From: Paenibacillus phytorum
GTDB taxonomy: Bacteria > Bacillota > Bacilli > Paenibacillales > NBRC-103111
NCBI RefSeq assembly: GCF_013141715.1
Contig: NZ_WHOA01000165.1
Span: 62,001 to 126,000 of the forward strand
DNA length: 64,000 nt
Direction of reading: 5' to 3'
Numbering within the stretch: the first letter of the stretch is position 1; each line of letters opens with the position of its first letter. The translations under genes were made by a program, and so were the position numbers. Positions 50,356 through 58,793 of the stretch are shown here, piece by piece. Under the pieces are notes generated by a model, which did no database searches, was not told the origin of the DNA, and saw nothing but the letters and a program-made list of their open reading frames with translations.

Positions 50356-51549
50356 CTAGCACAATTTTGCTGCGCGGTACTCTGACGGGCTGCAGCTCAT
50401 ATAGAGTTTAAATTTTCGCGTAAAGTAATTGGGATCTGGGAATCCAACCTGAGCTGCAATGAGTTGAACGGGTAAATCCGTCGTTTCTAGAAAGTGCACA
50501 GCCTTTTCAATGCGAAGTTTGTTCAGGAAATCGACGAAGCTTAAGCCTACTTCCCTCTTAAACAAATGCGCAAAGTGATAAGTGCTTAGATAACAATAAC
50601 GTGCTATTTCGCCCAAAGTAATTTTATCTTGCAAATGCTCTTTCATATATTCGATGGCCGAACGAATGACGGGGGATGCCTCCCGCGCATGTGCTTCCGC
50701 TACCTGCCTTGCCAGCTTCCGCCAATAATCGCACACCTTCAGAACGTATTTATCGTAACGGATCGTATTGTACAAATCTTGAATGACTCTGGCGCTGCCC
50801 GACAATAGCTCAGACGCGTCTCCTCCCACATCAAGCACTAGCCTTGATACAGTCATAATGAGGTCGAAAGTTTCCGATTTGAACATGTCAATATTATGCT
50901 TGTACGCTTGCGCTAGCCTCTCCAGCAAAATTTTCAGATAAACGATGGAACCTTCTTCATCACCGATCCTTACACGTGCGAGCAGCTCCATTTTCTCCTC
51001 ATGAGTGATGACCTGAACCCATTTTTTCTCATTCCTACTTCTCTTTTCATATTGAAAAATAAGCCGATTTCCTTGAAAAAAACGATCGATCATCGACTCC
51101 TTGGCTTCCTCGTAGGAATAATGCAGCATATATGGGTTATCATAATAGGTGCCGATTCCGGCAGAAACAGAAAAACCTTGCTGGTCCATGATATTCTGAG
51201 TTTCGTGAACCATCTGCAGCGTAAGCCCCAGATAAGCCTCTTTCGATATGATGTCAGTATTGAGCTCCAGGAGTGCAGCTAACACGCCTTCGGATACCCA
51301 TACCCATAGGAACGGTACGGTTATGGCTTTATGAAGTGCTTTAACAAGTTTATGCCCAATGTCCGCTCGCCAAATAAAGGGTTGTCCTACGGCATAATCG
51401 TAATAGCGGTCGATGGAGAAAACAATTACCACGTGCGGAGATATTTCAATGCCTAGACGATTTTGAATTTCGTTGAAGTTAGCCTCGTGCACTAACGTCC
51501 CGGAAATCAGCATCTGCGAAAATGCAGCTTGCGATGCGTTTAATTTCAC
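50356..51549 (-). CDS. AraC-family transcriptional regulator
   Basis: A 397-residue cytoplasmic regulator. Residues 1-180 resemble a degenerate GGDEF-like domain of the CdaR kind (VVIVFSIDRYYDY and GIGTYYDNPYMLHYSYEEAKESM). The C-terminal 100 residues form the AraC double helix-turn-helix (KITLGEIARYCYLSTYHFAHLF and FPDPNYFTRKFKLYMSCSPSEY). Starts at GTG 51549 with AGGAGG ten bases upstream. It lies directly upstream of the Liv-hutU operon on the same strand and is the likely activator. Confidence 0.87.
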   Translation of the reverse strand: MKLNASQAAFSQMLISGTLVHEANFNEIQNRLGIEISPHVVIVFSIDRYYDYAVGQPFIWRADIGHKLVKALHKAITVPFLWVWVSEGVLAALLELNTDIISKEAYLGLTLQMVHETQNIMDQQGFSVSAGIGTYYDNPYMLHYSYEEAKESMIDRFFQGNRLIFQYEKRSRNEKKWVQVITHEEKMELLARVRIGDEEGSIVYLKILLERLAQAYKHNIDMFKSETFDLIMTVSRLVLDVGGDASELLSGSARVIQDLYNTIRYDKYVLKVCDYWRKLARQVAEAHAREASPVIRSAIEYMKEHLQDKITLGEIARYCYLSTYHFAHLFKREVGLSFVDFLNKLRIEKAVHFLETTDLPVQLIAAQVGFPDPNYFTRKFKLYMSCSPSEYRAAKLC

Positions 51550-51580
51550 TAAAAGATTACCTCCTAACAGAAGTCATACA

Positions 51581-51610
51581 ATTATATAACCGCTTTCATT
51601 GATTTCACAA
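51581..51610 (-). promoter_or_regulatory. Promoter of the AraC gene with a cre-like spacer
   Basis: Minus-strand -35 TTGTGA (51610-51605), 18-bp spacer, and -10 TATAAT (51586-51581). The spacer contains TGAAAGCGGTTATA, one mismatch from the CcpA consensus. CcpA could thus repress both the regulator and its target operon. Confidence 0.6.
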
Positions 51611-51783
51611 TGGGAATAAAATACCTGCATGGGTGACAGGGGATAACGCGATGTGATTAGAAGAGACCATCGATTCATTCATCCAATCTTGCTCTAAACG
51701 GAGTTGTCCTAAATCGGGATCAATCGTCATATGTGCTCAATTGAGGTTGCTGGATGAATGAATCCCTATTCGCGGTTGAATGA

Positions 51784-51968
51784 TGTTGTAGAAAATGCAA
51801 CAAATTCTGCCTAAATCTCGCCTTTCTCTCTTAGTTGTTGCATCGTGTACAACAATTTGGTCCTATACAGGCCATTTCGTAACAAATGGGCTCGAAATGT
51901 TGTACAAACTGCAACTTCAGCTTGCAAAATACCCTTTAGGCGTGTGAATTGTTGTAGAAACTATAACA
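51784..51968. repeat. Array of four related 19-bp palindromes
   Basis: Copies of TGTTGTASAAAMTGCAACA lie at 51784-51802 (plus), 51836-51854 (minus), 51898-51916 (plus) and 51950-51968 (plus), starting 52, 62 and 52 bp apart. Each is itself an imperfect palindrome (GTTG...CAAC). The 51611-52096 region holds no gene otherwise. Confidence 0.75.
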
Positions 51969-52096
51969 TTGGTAACGACTATAGCCCATAAACCCTTCAC
52001 GAAGATGCTGAACTTGTCAGTGTTTAGCAATCGATACACGAACAAAAAGGGCTGCCCTTCAGTCACTGAACAGAAGGACAGTCCTTTATTAAGTTA

Positions 52097-52640
52097 TCAT
52101 CTCAGCCCGGCAATTCCTTCTTCAATGCATGTCAGCACGTTCTCGATTTGTTCGTAAGAGATGATGGCCGGCGGCTCAAGACGAATCACGGTAGCATTGT
52201 TAATCGTGCCGCCTACCCATATTTTCTTGCTAAAATAATTGTTTCGCCAGCGTATAGCCCAAGTTATTATCTGCAAATTCCATGCCGATCAACAGCCCCA
52301 TACCGCGCATAGCTACGAGAATGTCGGAATATCGAGCTTGGATCTCCTTTAGCTGTTTCAATATATAGTCGCCTTTTTCTTTCGCCATTTGCGGAATGTT
52401 CTCATCCAATATCGTATGAATACCTGCAATCGCCCCAGCGGAGCAAAACGGGTTACCACCAAAAGTGGATGAACCAAGCAAGAATGGATTTTCTTCCATC
52501 TGGCTCCACCACTTGTCCTCATCGATATTTCCTAGTTGTGCGAAGACGGTATGGTATAACCAATATCCAGTCCCCAATAAGGGCAAGACTAGAAGAAGGA
52601 GGATGACAACGATAACTTGTATGTAAATAGCGAACTTCAT
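52097..52640 (-). pseudogene. Broken class-III aminotransferase (putrescine aminotransferase-like) joined to a membrane segment
   Basis: The open frame 52640-52230 encodes 136 residues: first a membrane segment (KFAIYIQVIVVILLLLVLPL), then EENPFLLGSSTFGGNPFCSAG through GYTLAKQLF, which matches the C-terminal half of PatA/YgjG-type aminotransferases. The match resumes in another frame after the stop, from GGTINNATVIRLEPP to the TGA at 52097-52099, aligning with the known end of the family. The N-terminal two thirds, including the cofactor lysine, are missing, so the enzyme is dead. The membrane segment directly after the tatA stop may belong to an unrelated small gene. Confidence 0.82.
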
Positions 52641-52641
52641 G

Positions 52642-52860
52642 TTAGCCCGAAGCGTCCTTTGCTTTCATCTCTTCAGAAGAGTTCATTTCTATCCGCTGTG
52701 ACGCTGGTTCATCCATTAGGCCATTACCACTGGTTGCATGCTTGAACTCTTTAAACATTTTACCGAATCCCCGTCCCAATTCAGGCAGCTTATTCGGTCC
52801 AAAAAGGAGTAAAGCGACGCCTGCTATCAAAATAATATGCCATGGCGATAAAGCACCCAT
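52642..52860 (-). CDS. tatA: Twin-arginine translocase subunit TatA/TatE
   Basis: A 72-residue component of the Tat export pore. One membrane helix (WHIILIAGVALLLFG) is followed by the hinge PNKLPELGRGFGKMFKEFKH and an acidic, polar tail, the standard TatA layout. AGGAGG precedes the ATG. It is 24 bases behind a Tat-signal amine oxidase gene, so it is likely a dedicated pore subunit for that enzyme. No tatC is visible in the window. Confidence 0.93.
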   Translation of the reverse strand: MGALSPWHIILIAGVALLLFGPNKLPELGRGFGKMFKEFKHATSGNGLMDEPASQRIEMNSSEEMKAKDASG

Positions 52861-52884
52861 GTGAACACCTCCTATATCTGATCC

Positions 52885-54477
52885 CTATGTAAGTACCGAA
52901 TGAACATTCAACCTGCTCAGAACCTTATTAGCTGCTAGATTCCCAGTCTCAACAGCTCCGTTCAAAAACTGTTGAAATTGGAGCGAAGTATGCTCACCGG
53001 CAAAGAAGCAGTTACCTTCAGGTTCACCAAGGATCCCTCTGAACTTCGTATATTGACCTACTTTGTAGCAGGAATACGAGCCTTTGGTCCACTTGTAGCC
53101 AGGCCAATAATCGAGCTTAGCTTTTCCGTTCCATTTGGCAGATAAACCAGGCAAATCATGTTCAATCAATTGTAAGAAGTCTTGTGCGTGAGAGTTTACC
53201 GATCCAGATCCGAAACTGTTGCCACGATTTCCTCCGGTGAAGCTGACCATAATCCCTGATTGACCTGTTTGCCCTCTTGTAGCTTCCCATGTATCTTGAT
53301 AGGCATCGGAGACAAACGCTCCGCTGCTGCCAAGCGATTCCCAATGGCGATCTGTGAATTGCAGCGCAAGTTTGGAGTTTGTGCCTACACCCAATTCAGC
53401 AATCGCTGTTTGCTTCAAACTTCTAAATCCTGCTCGATTTATTTCAACATCTCGTAGTGTAGCTACAGGCAATGCCAGAATTACATAATCAGCCAGTACG
53501 CTGCTCATTCTTCCTGTAAAAGTAAGCGAATACGTACCATCGTTATTTTTTCTTATGCACTCTAACGGGGAAGACAACGTAATTTGCCCACTCAATTTGT
53601 TTGCTAAACCTTGAGGAATAAGATCATTCCCACCACGAACATGATATCTTTCTTCGCCTCCGCTTCCAAAAGGTGAGTATTCCTCTTTAGAAGAGGTGCT
53701 CATGGCGTAAATCATGGATAGTGCGCTTAGCTTCGAACTCTCAAGGCCGACACTAGCTGTATAGGCTAAATCAGCCTCTTTTGCAAACTTTGAATTCATG
53801 CCATTCGGAACATTGGCTGTTAGCCAATCTACAATTGACATATTATCCAATTGCTTGCCACGTGCTGTATGGTGATTGTATAACGTCACATCGCCTGCAG
53901 CTTTACGATCTCTTTGAAGGGGAGCCCAGACATCCAAAAACATGCGGGAAAATTCCTCCAGTGAACAAAGGGATCCATCCATGACAACCCTGAAGTCGCC
54001 ATTTTCGTAAGCCCATAAGTCATCCACTTGCAGATTGAGTTCCTGAATCAGATTTAAAATATCCGCGTGGTCGGTATTAATTAATTCTCCGCCGTGCTCA
54101 TACGTTTGTCCTTCATTGAAGGCATTCCTTCCAGTAAAGCAGCGGCCGCCAATGCGTGAAGAGGCCTCATAGACTTGAGCGTTGATTCCTGCCTGTTTTA
54201 AACGATAAGCAGCCGTTAATCCTGCTAGCCCAGCACCTACGATCGCAACGCGGGGAGCTGTTGCCGCATTCACTAATTTGGCTCCTACGTTAAAGACAAC
54301 CGGCGGCACCGCCAATACGGCTGAAGCAAGCAATGCTTTCTGCAAAAATTCTCTACGCGAAATGGTATGTTGAACGCGTTCTTCGATCACTTGTTCAACA
54401 GGAACATTTCTTTTGACCGCTTCACCGGCAATACTGGCTGCTGATTTCATTTGACGCATAAATGGTGTTTTTGACAT
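52885..54477 (-). CDS. Tat-exported flavin monoamine oxidase
   Basis: A 530-residue FAD amine oxidase. An unusually long N-region of 39 residues precedes the twin-arginine motif S-R-R-E-F-L (R41, R42) and the hydrophobic stretch LLASAVLAVPPVVFNVG. FAD binding follows at VAIVGAGLAGLTAAYRL and IGGRCFTGR, and near the C-terminus at CFFAGEHTSLQFQQFLNGAVETG. It would oxidise amines outside the membrane to aldehyde, ammonia and peroxide. The start is ATG 54477, nine bases after GGAGG. It lies between an aldehyde dehydrogenase and tatA. Confidence 0.9.
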   Translation of the reverse strand: MSKTPFMRQMKSAASIAGEAVKRNVPVEQVIEERVQHTISRREFLQKALLASAVLAVPPVVFNVGAKLVNAATAPRVAIVGAGLAGLTAAYRLKQAGINAQVYEASSRIGGRCFTGRNAFNEGQTYEHGGELINTDHADILNLIQELNLQVDDLWAYENGDFRVVMDGSLCSLEEFSRMFLDVWAPLQRDRKAAGDVTLYNHHTARGKQLDNMSIVDWLTANVPNGMNSKFAKEADLAYTASVGLESSKLSALSMIYAMSTSSKEEYSPFGSGGEERYHVRGGNDLIPQGLANKLSGQITLSSPLECIRKNNDGTYSLTFTGRMSSVLADYVILALPVATLRDVEINRAGFRSLKQTAIAELGVGTNSKLALQFTDRHWESLGSSGAFVSDAYQDTWEATRGQTGQSGIMVSFTGGNRGNSFGSGSVNSHAQDFLQLIEHDLPGLSAKWNGKAKLDYWPGYKWTKGSYSCYKVGQYTKFRGILGEPEGNCFFAGEHTSLQFQQFLNGAVETGNLAANKVLSRLNVHSVLT

Positions 54478-54514
54478 ATCATTCATCCTCCACGGGTTTC
54501 AGATAATTCAATCA

Positions 54515-55948
54515 TCATTCAAATTTCATCATGACATGCTTCAAGCGGGTATACTCTTCTAACGCGTGGATGGACAAATCCGATCCGTATCCTGACATTT
54601 TATGTCCTCCATGCGGCATTTCACTGGTCAACATCAGATGAGCATTCGTCCATACTTCACCAAACTCCAGCTCTCTGCTAGCTCTCATTGCACGGTCCAA
54701 ATTTTTGGTCCAGACGGACGAAGCCAACCCGTACTTGCAATCGTTTGCCATTTGAATGGCTTCTTCATCGGTTTTAAACGGTGTTACCGTGATAACGGGA
54801 CCAAACACTTCTTCCTGAATAATTTCATCGGACTGCTTCGCTCCTGCGATCACGGTCGGTTTGTAGAAGAAGCCCGGTCGTTCCAAGCGAGAGCCGCCGG
54901 CTAACACTTGACAACCCGAGATCTGAACAGCACGCTGCACCATTTCATCAATCTTCTTCAGATGTGCCTCTGAAATGACAGGACCAACCACTGTATCTGG
55001 CAGCATCGGATCGCCAATGGCTGAACTTTCAACAAAAGGAATTAATTTCTGAATAAATTCGTCATAGATGCTTTCTTGAATGTAAATGCGAGTTGCCGCC
55101 GTACAATCTTGCCCGCTGTTATAATATCCGCCGGCAGCTGCCCAAAACACGGCGTCTTCGATATTGGCGTCGTCAAAAACGATAAATGGCGCTTTACCGC
55201 CAAGCTCCAAATGCAATTTCTTCATGGAGTTCGCCGCTTCCTTGGCAATGGAAATGCCTGCGCGCACGCTACCCGTAAGCGCTGCCATTTTCACTTCCGG
55301 GTGACGTACAAGCGCAGCCCCAGCCTCGGTGCCTTGACCGGTAACTACATTTAGTACCCCTGGAGGTAAAATCCCGATGCTGAGTTCCGCCAGCTTCAAT
55401 GCCGTTAACGGCGTAAGCTCGGAAGGCTTAAGAACAACGGTATTACCTGTCGCGAGCGCAGGCCCGATCTTCCATATAGCCATCGCAAGCGGAAAGTTCC
55501 ATGGCGCTATGGAGCCAATGACGCCAAGCGGTTCCCTGCGAATCATGCTGTTGTGCTGAGCAAGGTATTCACCTGAAACCGGACCCTGTAGCATGCGTGC
55601 CGCACTTGCAAAAAACCTCAAATTGTCCACGATGAATTCAATCAAATGCGTTGAAAATTGAATCGGTGTTCCTACGTTCTGTGTTTCCATCACAGCCAAT
55701 TCATCCGCATGCTGCTCAATGCGATCCGCCAGTTTTAATAAAGCCAAACTGCGTTCTCCCGGCGTCGTACGCTTCCATGATTGAAATGCAATACCAGCGG
55801 CCTTAACGGCCGCGTTGATATCGTCTTCCGTGCAAGCAGGAGCTTCTGCAATGACATCCCCAGTTGTCGGGTTAATGATTGCATCGAATTGTTCGCTGCG
55901 ACTGTCTACAAACTCGCCATTAATAAAGATTTGCTTTCTTTGGACCAT
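54515..55948 (-). CDS. Aldehyde dehydrogenase, aminobutyraldehyde dehydrogenase (PatD)-like
   Basis: A 477-residue NAD(P)-dependent enzyme. APWNFPLAMAIWKIGPALA and KPSELTPLTALKL bind the cofactor; the catalytic glutamate is in LELGGKAPFIVFDDA and the catalytic cysteine in YYNSGQDCTAATR. The GQDCTAA form is shared with gamma-aminobutyraldehyde dehydrogenase PatD. It would oxidise the aldehydes made by the neighbouring amine oxidase. The start is ATG 55948 with GGGGAG nine bases upstream; the frame to 55999 has none. Confidence 0.88.
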   Translation of the reverse strand: MVQRKQIFINGEFVDSRSEQFDAIINPTTGDVIAEAPACTEDDINAAVKAAGIAFQSWKRTTPGERSLALLKLADRIEQHADELAVMETQNVGTPIQFSTHLIEFIVDNLRFFASAARMLQGPVSGEYLAQHNSMIRREPLGVIGSIAPWNFPLAMAIWKIGPALATGNTVVLKPSELTPLTALKLAELSIGILPPGVLNVVTGQGTEAGAALVRHPEVKMAALTGSVRAGISIAKEAANSMKKLHLELGGKAPFIVFDDANIEDAVFWAAAGGYYNSGQDCTAATRIYIQESIYDEFIQKLIPFVESSAIGDPMLPDTVVGPVISEAHLKKIDEMVQRAVQISGCQVLAGGSRLERPGFFYKPTVIAGAKQSDEIIQEEVFGPVITVTPFKTDEEAIQMANDCKYGLASSVWTKNLDRAMRASRELEFGEVWTNAHLMLTSEMPHGGHKMSGYGSDLSIHALEEYTRLKHVMMKFE

Positions 55949-55983
55949 GTTCGATTTCTCCCCTTCTTCTCTCTTCCTTTTTC

Positions 55984-57042
55984 CTACTCTAACAGCCACT
56001 GCTCAAAGCGCTCTTGAACTTTATCGAAATTTTCAATCCAGTAGTCATCGCCCGCTCCAAATTGAATCTTCTGCAGTTCAGGCGTTACACCAAGACGCTT
56101 CTTATCGGCTTCCGACAACTTAGCAATCGCTTTCTGGTTGGCAGGTGCATAGTCGGAATTTTTGCCGTATTCCAATTGAACTTCCTCGGATGTGGCAAAA
56201 GCAATAAATTTCATTGCCAAATCTTTATTTTTCGTACCTTTGGGAATCACCCAGCCTTCATAAGAGCGGAACGCGTTCTCATAGGTAAAATCAACTGGCG
56301 CTCCCTTCCTCTTCTGTTCAGCGAGCGTACCGTCATAGGCGGTCGAGAGGACTGCCGTTCCGTTGGTTAACAGATCTGGCACTTGCGCACCGCTAGTCCA
56401 CCATGTTTTCATTTCCTTTTTGATTTCATTTAATTTCTTAAGTGCACGCTCGACGTCGAGTGGATACAGCTTATCAGCAGGTACGCCATCAGCAATAAGC
56501 GCCATTTCCATACTTGGAGCCGGGAACCTGTAAGCCGAGCGACCGCCAGGGAATTTTTTCAAATCCCAAAAATCGGCCCACGTCTTCGGTGCATGTGCCG
56601 CGTCTATTTTCTTCGAATTCCAGCTCATTACTGTCGCAAACGATTCAGAAGCGATATAATTCGCGGTCGCCGTTTGATCGTCATAACCATCCTTCTTAAT
56701 GATACTGTAATCCAATGGTTCAAACTGTCCTTGTTGACCTGCTAATTTACCGTAAAATGAATCGACGTTCACGACATCCCATGTGACATTGCCGCTATCC
56801 ACCATCGCTTTCAGCTTTCCGTAATCCGGCGGTGTCTCAATGTCAATCTTCACATTATATTTTTTCTCAAAAGCTTCATATACAGGTACTTTCCGATAGC
56901 CTACCGTGTTGGCATCCCAGTCAACAACCGTTAATTTCTGCGGCTTATCTTGACCTGCACTCCCTCCCTGTTCATTACTGCAAGCGATTAGTGAAGCACT
57001 TAAGGCGTAAACAACAACCATGATACTCAGCTTTTTCAACAT
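55984..57042 (-). CDS. Polyamine-type solute-binding lipoprotein, PotD-like
   Basis: A 352-residue lipoprotein starting at ATG 57042 (GAGGGGG upstream). The signal peptide MLKKLSIMVVVYALSA ends in SLIAC. The mature protein begins LTVVDWDANTVGYRKVPVYE, of the PotD/PotF class. The order (PotD after PotC, just before the aldehyde dehydrogenase) and the amine oxidase nearby support a polyamine or diamine ligand. Confidence 0.87.
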   Translation of the reverse strand: MLKKLSIMVVVYALSASLIACSNEQGGSAGQDKPQKLTVVDWDANTVGYRKVPVYEAFEKKYNVKIDIETPPDYGKLKAMVDSGNVTWDVVNVDSFYGKLAGQQGQFEPLDYSIIKKDGYDDQTATANYIASESFATVMSWNSKKIDAAHAPKTWADFWDLKKFPGGRSAYRFPAPSMEMALIADGVPADKLYPLDVERALKKLNEIKKEMKTWWTSGAQVPDLLTNGTAVLSTAYDGTLAEQKRKGAPVDFTYENAFRSYEGWVIPKGTKNKDLAMKFIAFATSEEVQLEYGKNSDYAPANQKAIAKLSEADKKRLGVTPELQKIQFGAGDDYWIENFDKVQERFEQWLLE

Positions 57043-57079
57043 ATTTATTTCCCCCTCGTATACAAATAAGATGATAGAA

Positions 57080-57862
57080 CTACTCCTTTGGAACGCTTCT
57101 CTTCGCTGCAGCTGCACCCATCCATCCTTGGATCAAGAACAAGGCTACAGTCATAACAATCAAAATGGTCGATACAACAGCAATGCTTGGGTCGATACTC
57201 GTTCGCAAGCTTTCCCAATATTTGATGGGAAGTGTTTTGGTATGGGAGCCTGCCATAAAGAGCGAAATGATCGGCTCATCAAAAACAATCGAAAATGCGA
57301 ATAGCGCTCCTGAGAACAATCCCGTCTTAATTATGGGAACCGTAATCTTGAAAAATGCGCCAACGGGAGTGGATCCCAGTCCCATGGCAGCCAATTCCAA
57401 GTTGCGATCTACTCCTTTCAAACTGGCCGATACGGTTGTGAACACAATCGGAATCGAAATAACCGCATTGGATAAAATCATTCCCGTATACGTATCCGTT
57501 AACTTGAATGGCGCAAAGAAATGATATAGACCAATCGCAACAACGACTGTAGGAACCACCATCGGCGAGAGCATTAAGGGTACAAATAACTTCTTCCCCC
57601 AAAAATTCAACCGAATAAAGGCAATCGCAGCCATCGTACCTAAAATGAGAGAGACAATGGCCGTTATAAGTCCGATGATCAGACTGCGGAAAAATACTTG
57701 CATCCATACAGGACTTTGCAATACCTTTTCATACCACATGAGTGAATAGCCAGGCGGCGGAACTTGAAAATAGGCTACAGATGTAAACGACAACGGGATA
57801 ATCAGCACAATAGGGAGCAGAAACACAAATAGAATTAGCGCTACCAGAAGCCTTAACCACAT
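57080..57862 (-). CDS. Polyamine-type ABC permease, PotC-like
   Basis: A 260-residue permease, with PLVIL-type first helix (LILFVFLLPIVLIIPLSFT), WYEKVLQSPVWMQVFFRSL and docking loop AAMGLGSTPVGAFFKITVPI. Its start directly follows the PotB-like stop, so it is translationally coupled. Confidence 0.88.
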   Translation of the reverse strand: MWLRLLVALILFVFLLPIVLIIPLSFTSVAYFQVPPPGYSLMWYEKVLQSPVWMQVFFRSLIIGLITAIVSLILGTMAAIAFIRLNFWGKKLFVPLMLSPMVVPTVVVAIGLYHFFAPFKLTDTYTGMILSNAVISIPIVFTTVSASLKGVDRNLELAAMGLGSTPVGAFFKITVPIIKTGLFSGALFAFSIVFDEPIISLFMAGSHTKTLPIKYWESLRTSIDPSIAVVSTILIVMTVALFLIQGWMGAAAAKRSVPKE

Positions 57863-57863
57863 G

Positions 57864-58763
57864 TTATATCACCCCCTTCAGTGCAGAGTGTTTTCTAAAT
57901 ATAACAAATGGGATAGCGATTAGAAGGATGGTTGCTCCTAAGAGAATGATAGAAAGTGCAGCTGCCAAATGCCAATTCAAGGTTACGTTGATGAAATTAG
58001 CAATGAGATTGGAGATCATCTTATCCTTAGGACCCCCTAAGATCACTCCCGTAATAAAAAAGCCGAGACTGAAGACAAAAGAAATAAGTACGCCTGCGAT
58101 CACTCCCGGCATGGATAAGGGGAGCATCACATCACGAAAAGCTCGCCAAGGACGGGCGCCCATTCCTTCAGCCGCTTGAAGCAATCGGCCATCAATCCCT
58201 TTCATGACGGAATATATGCATAGAACCATGTACGGAAATAAGTAATGAACCATACCAATAACGTTGCCAGTTGTGGAGTACAGCAGGTGAAGCGGCTGGT
58301 TGATTACACCGATTGCCAGCAATACTTTATTGATGACACCTTCTTCCTGCAGCATGATCATCCACGTAAATGTTCGAATGAGCACGCTGATCCAGAAAGG
58401 AATCATGATGAGAGACATTGTAAATCTTTGCCACTTCTCAGATTGTATCTTGTAGAGCAAATAGGCAACAGGATACCCGAGCAATAGCGTAATCAAAGTG
58501 GCAGTGAATGAGACCTTAAACGTATAGACAATAACCTTTAAATACACAGGTGTGGTAAACACTTGAATGAGATATTTAGCTGTATAAGCAACTCCGTCAT
58601 GTACGCCTAATTTCATTATTCGCAAGATCGGAATAAACGTTAGCAGCAGCATATATAAGGCTGGAATGATAAATAGCAGCCAATTGACACCTGGTATGGC
58701 GGATAAAGCAGCACTTTTTCTTTTTAAAGGCATTGACGTCATTTGTGTTTGCGCGTTATTCAT
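57864..58763 (-). CDS. Polyamine-type ABC permease, PotB-like
   Basis: A 299-residue permease with a first helix at WLLFIIPALYMLLLTFIPI, the core beginning YTFKVSFTATLITLLLGYP and docking loop AAEGMGARPWRAFRDVMLP. It forms the pair with PotC. The start lies about 30 bases behind the PotA-like stop. Confidence 0.88.
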   Translation of the reverse strand: MNNAQTQMTSMPLKRKSAALSAIPGVNWLLFIIPALYMLLLTFIPILRIMKLGVHDGVAYTAKYLIQVFTTPVYLKVIVYTFKVSFTATLITLLLGYPVAYLLYKIQSEKWQRFTMSLIMIPFWISVLIRTFTWMIMLQEEGVINKVLLAIGVINQPLHLLYSTTGNVIGMVHYLFPYMVLCIYSVMKGIDGRLLQAAEGMGARPWRAFRDVMLPLSMPGVIAGVLISFVFSLGFFITGVILGGPKDKMISNLIANFINVTLNWHLAAALSIILLGATILLIAIPFVIFRKHSALKGVI

Positions 58764-58793
58764 AGGATGGCTCGCCTCACTCTCCTTCTAATT

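Noticed and set aside
51549..52096. Palindrome cluster considered as a CRISPR array
   Set aside because: The four units vary in sequence and orientation, each is a palindrome, spacers are of unequal nature and no cas genes are near.
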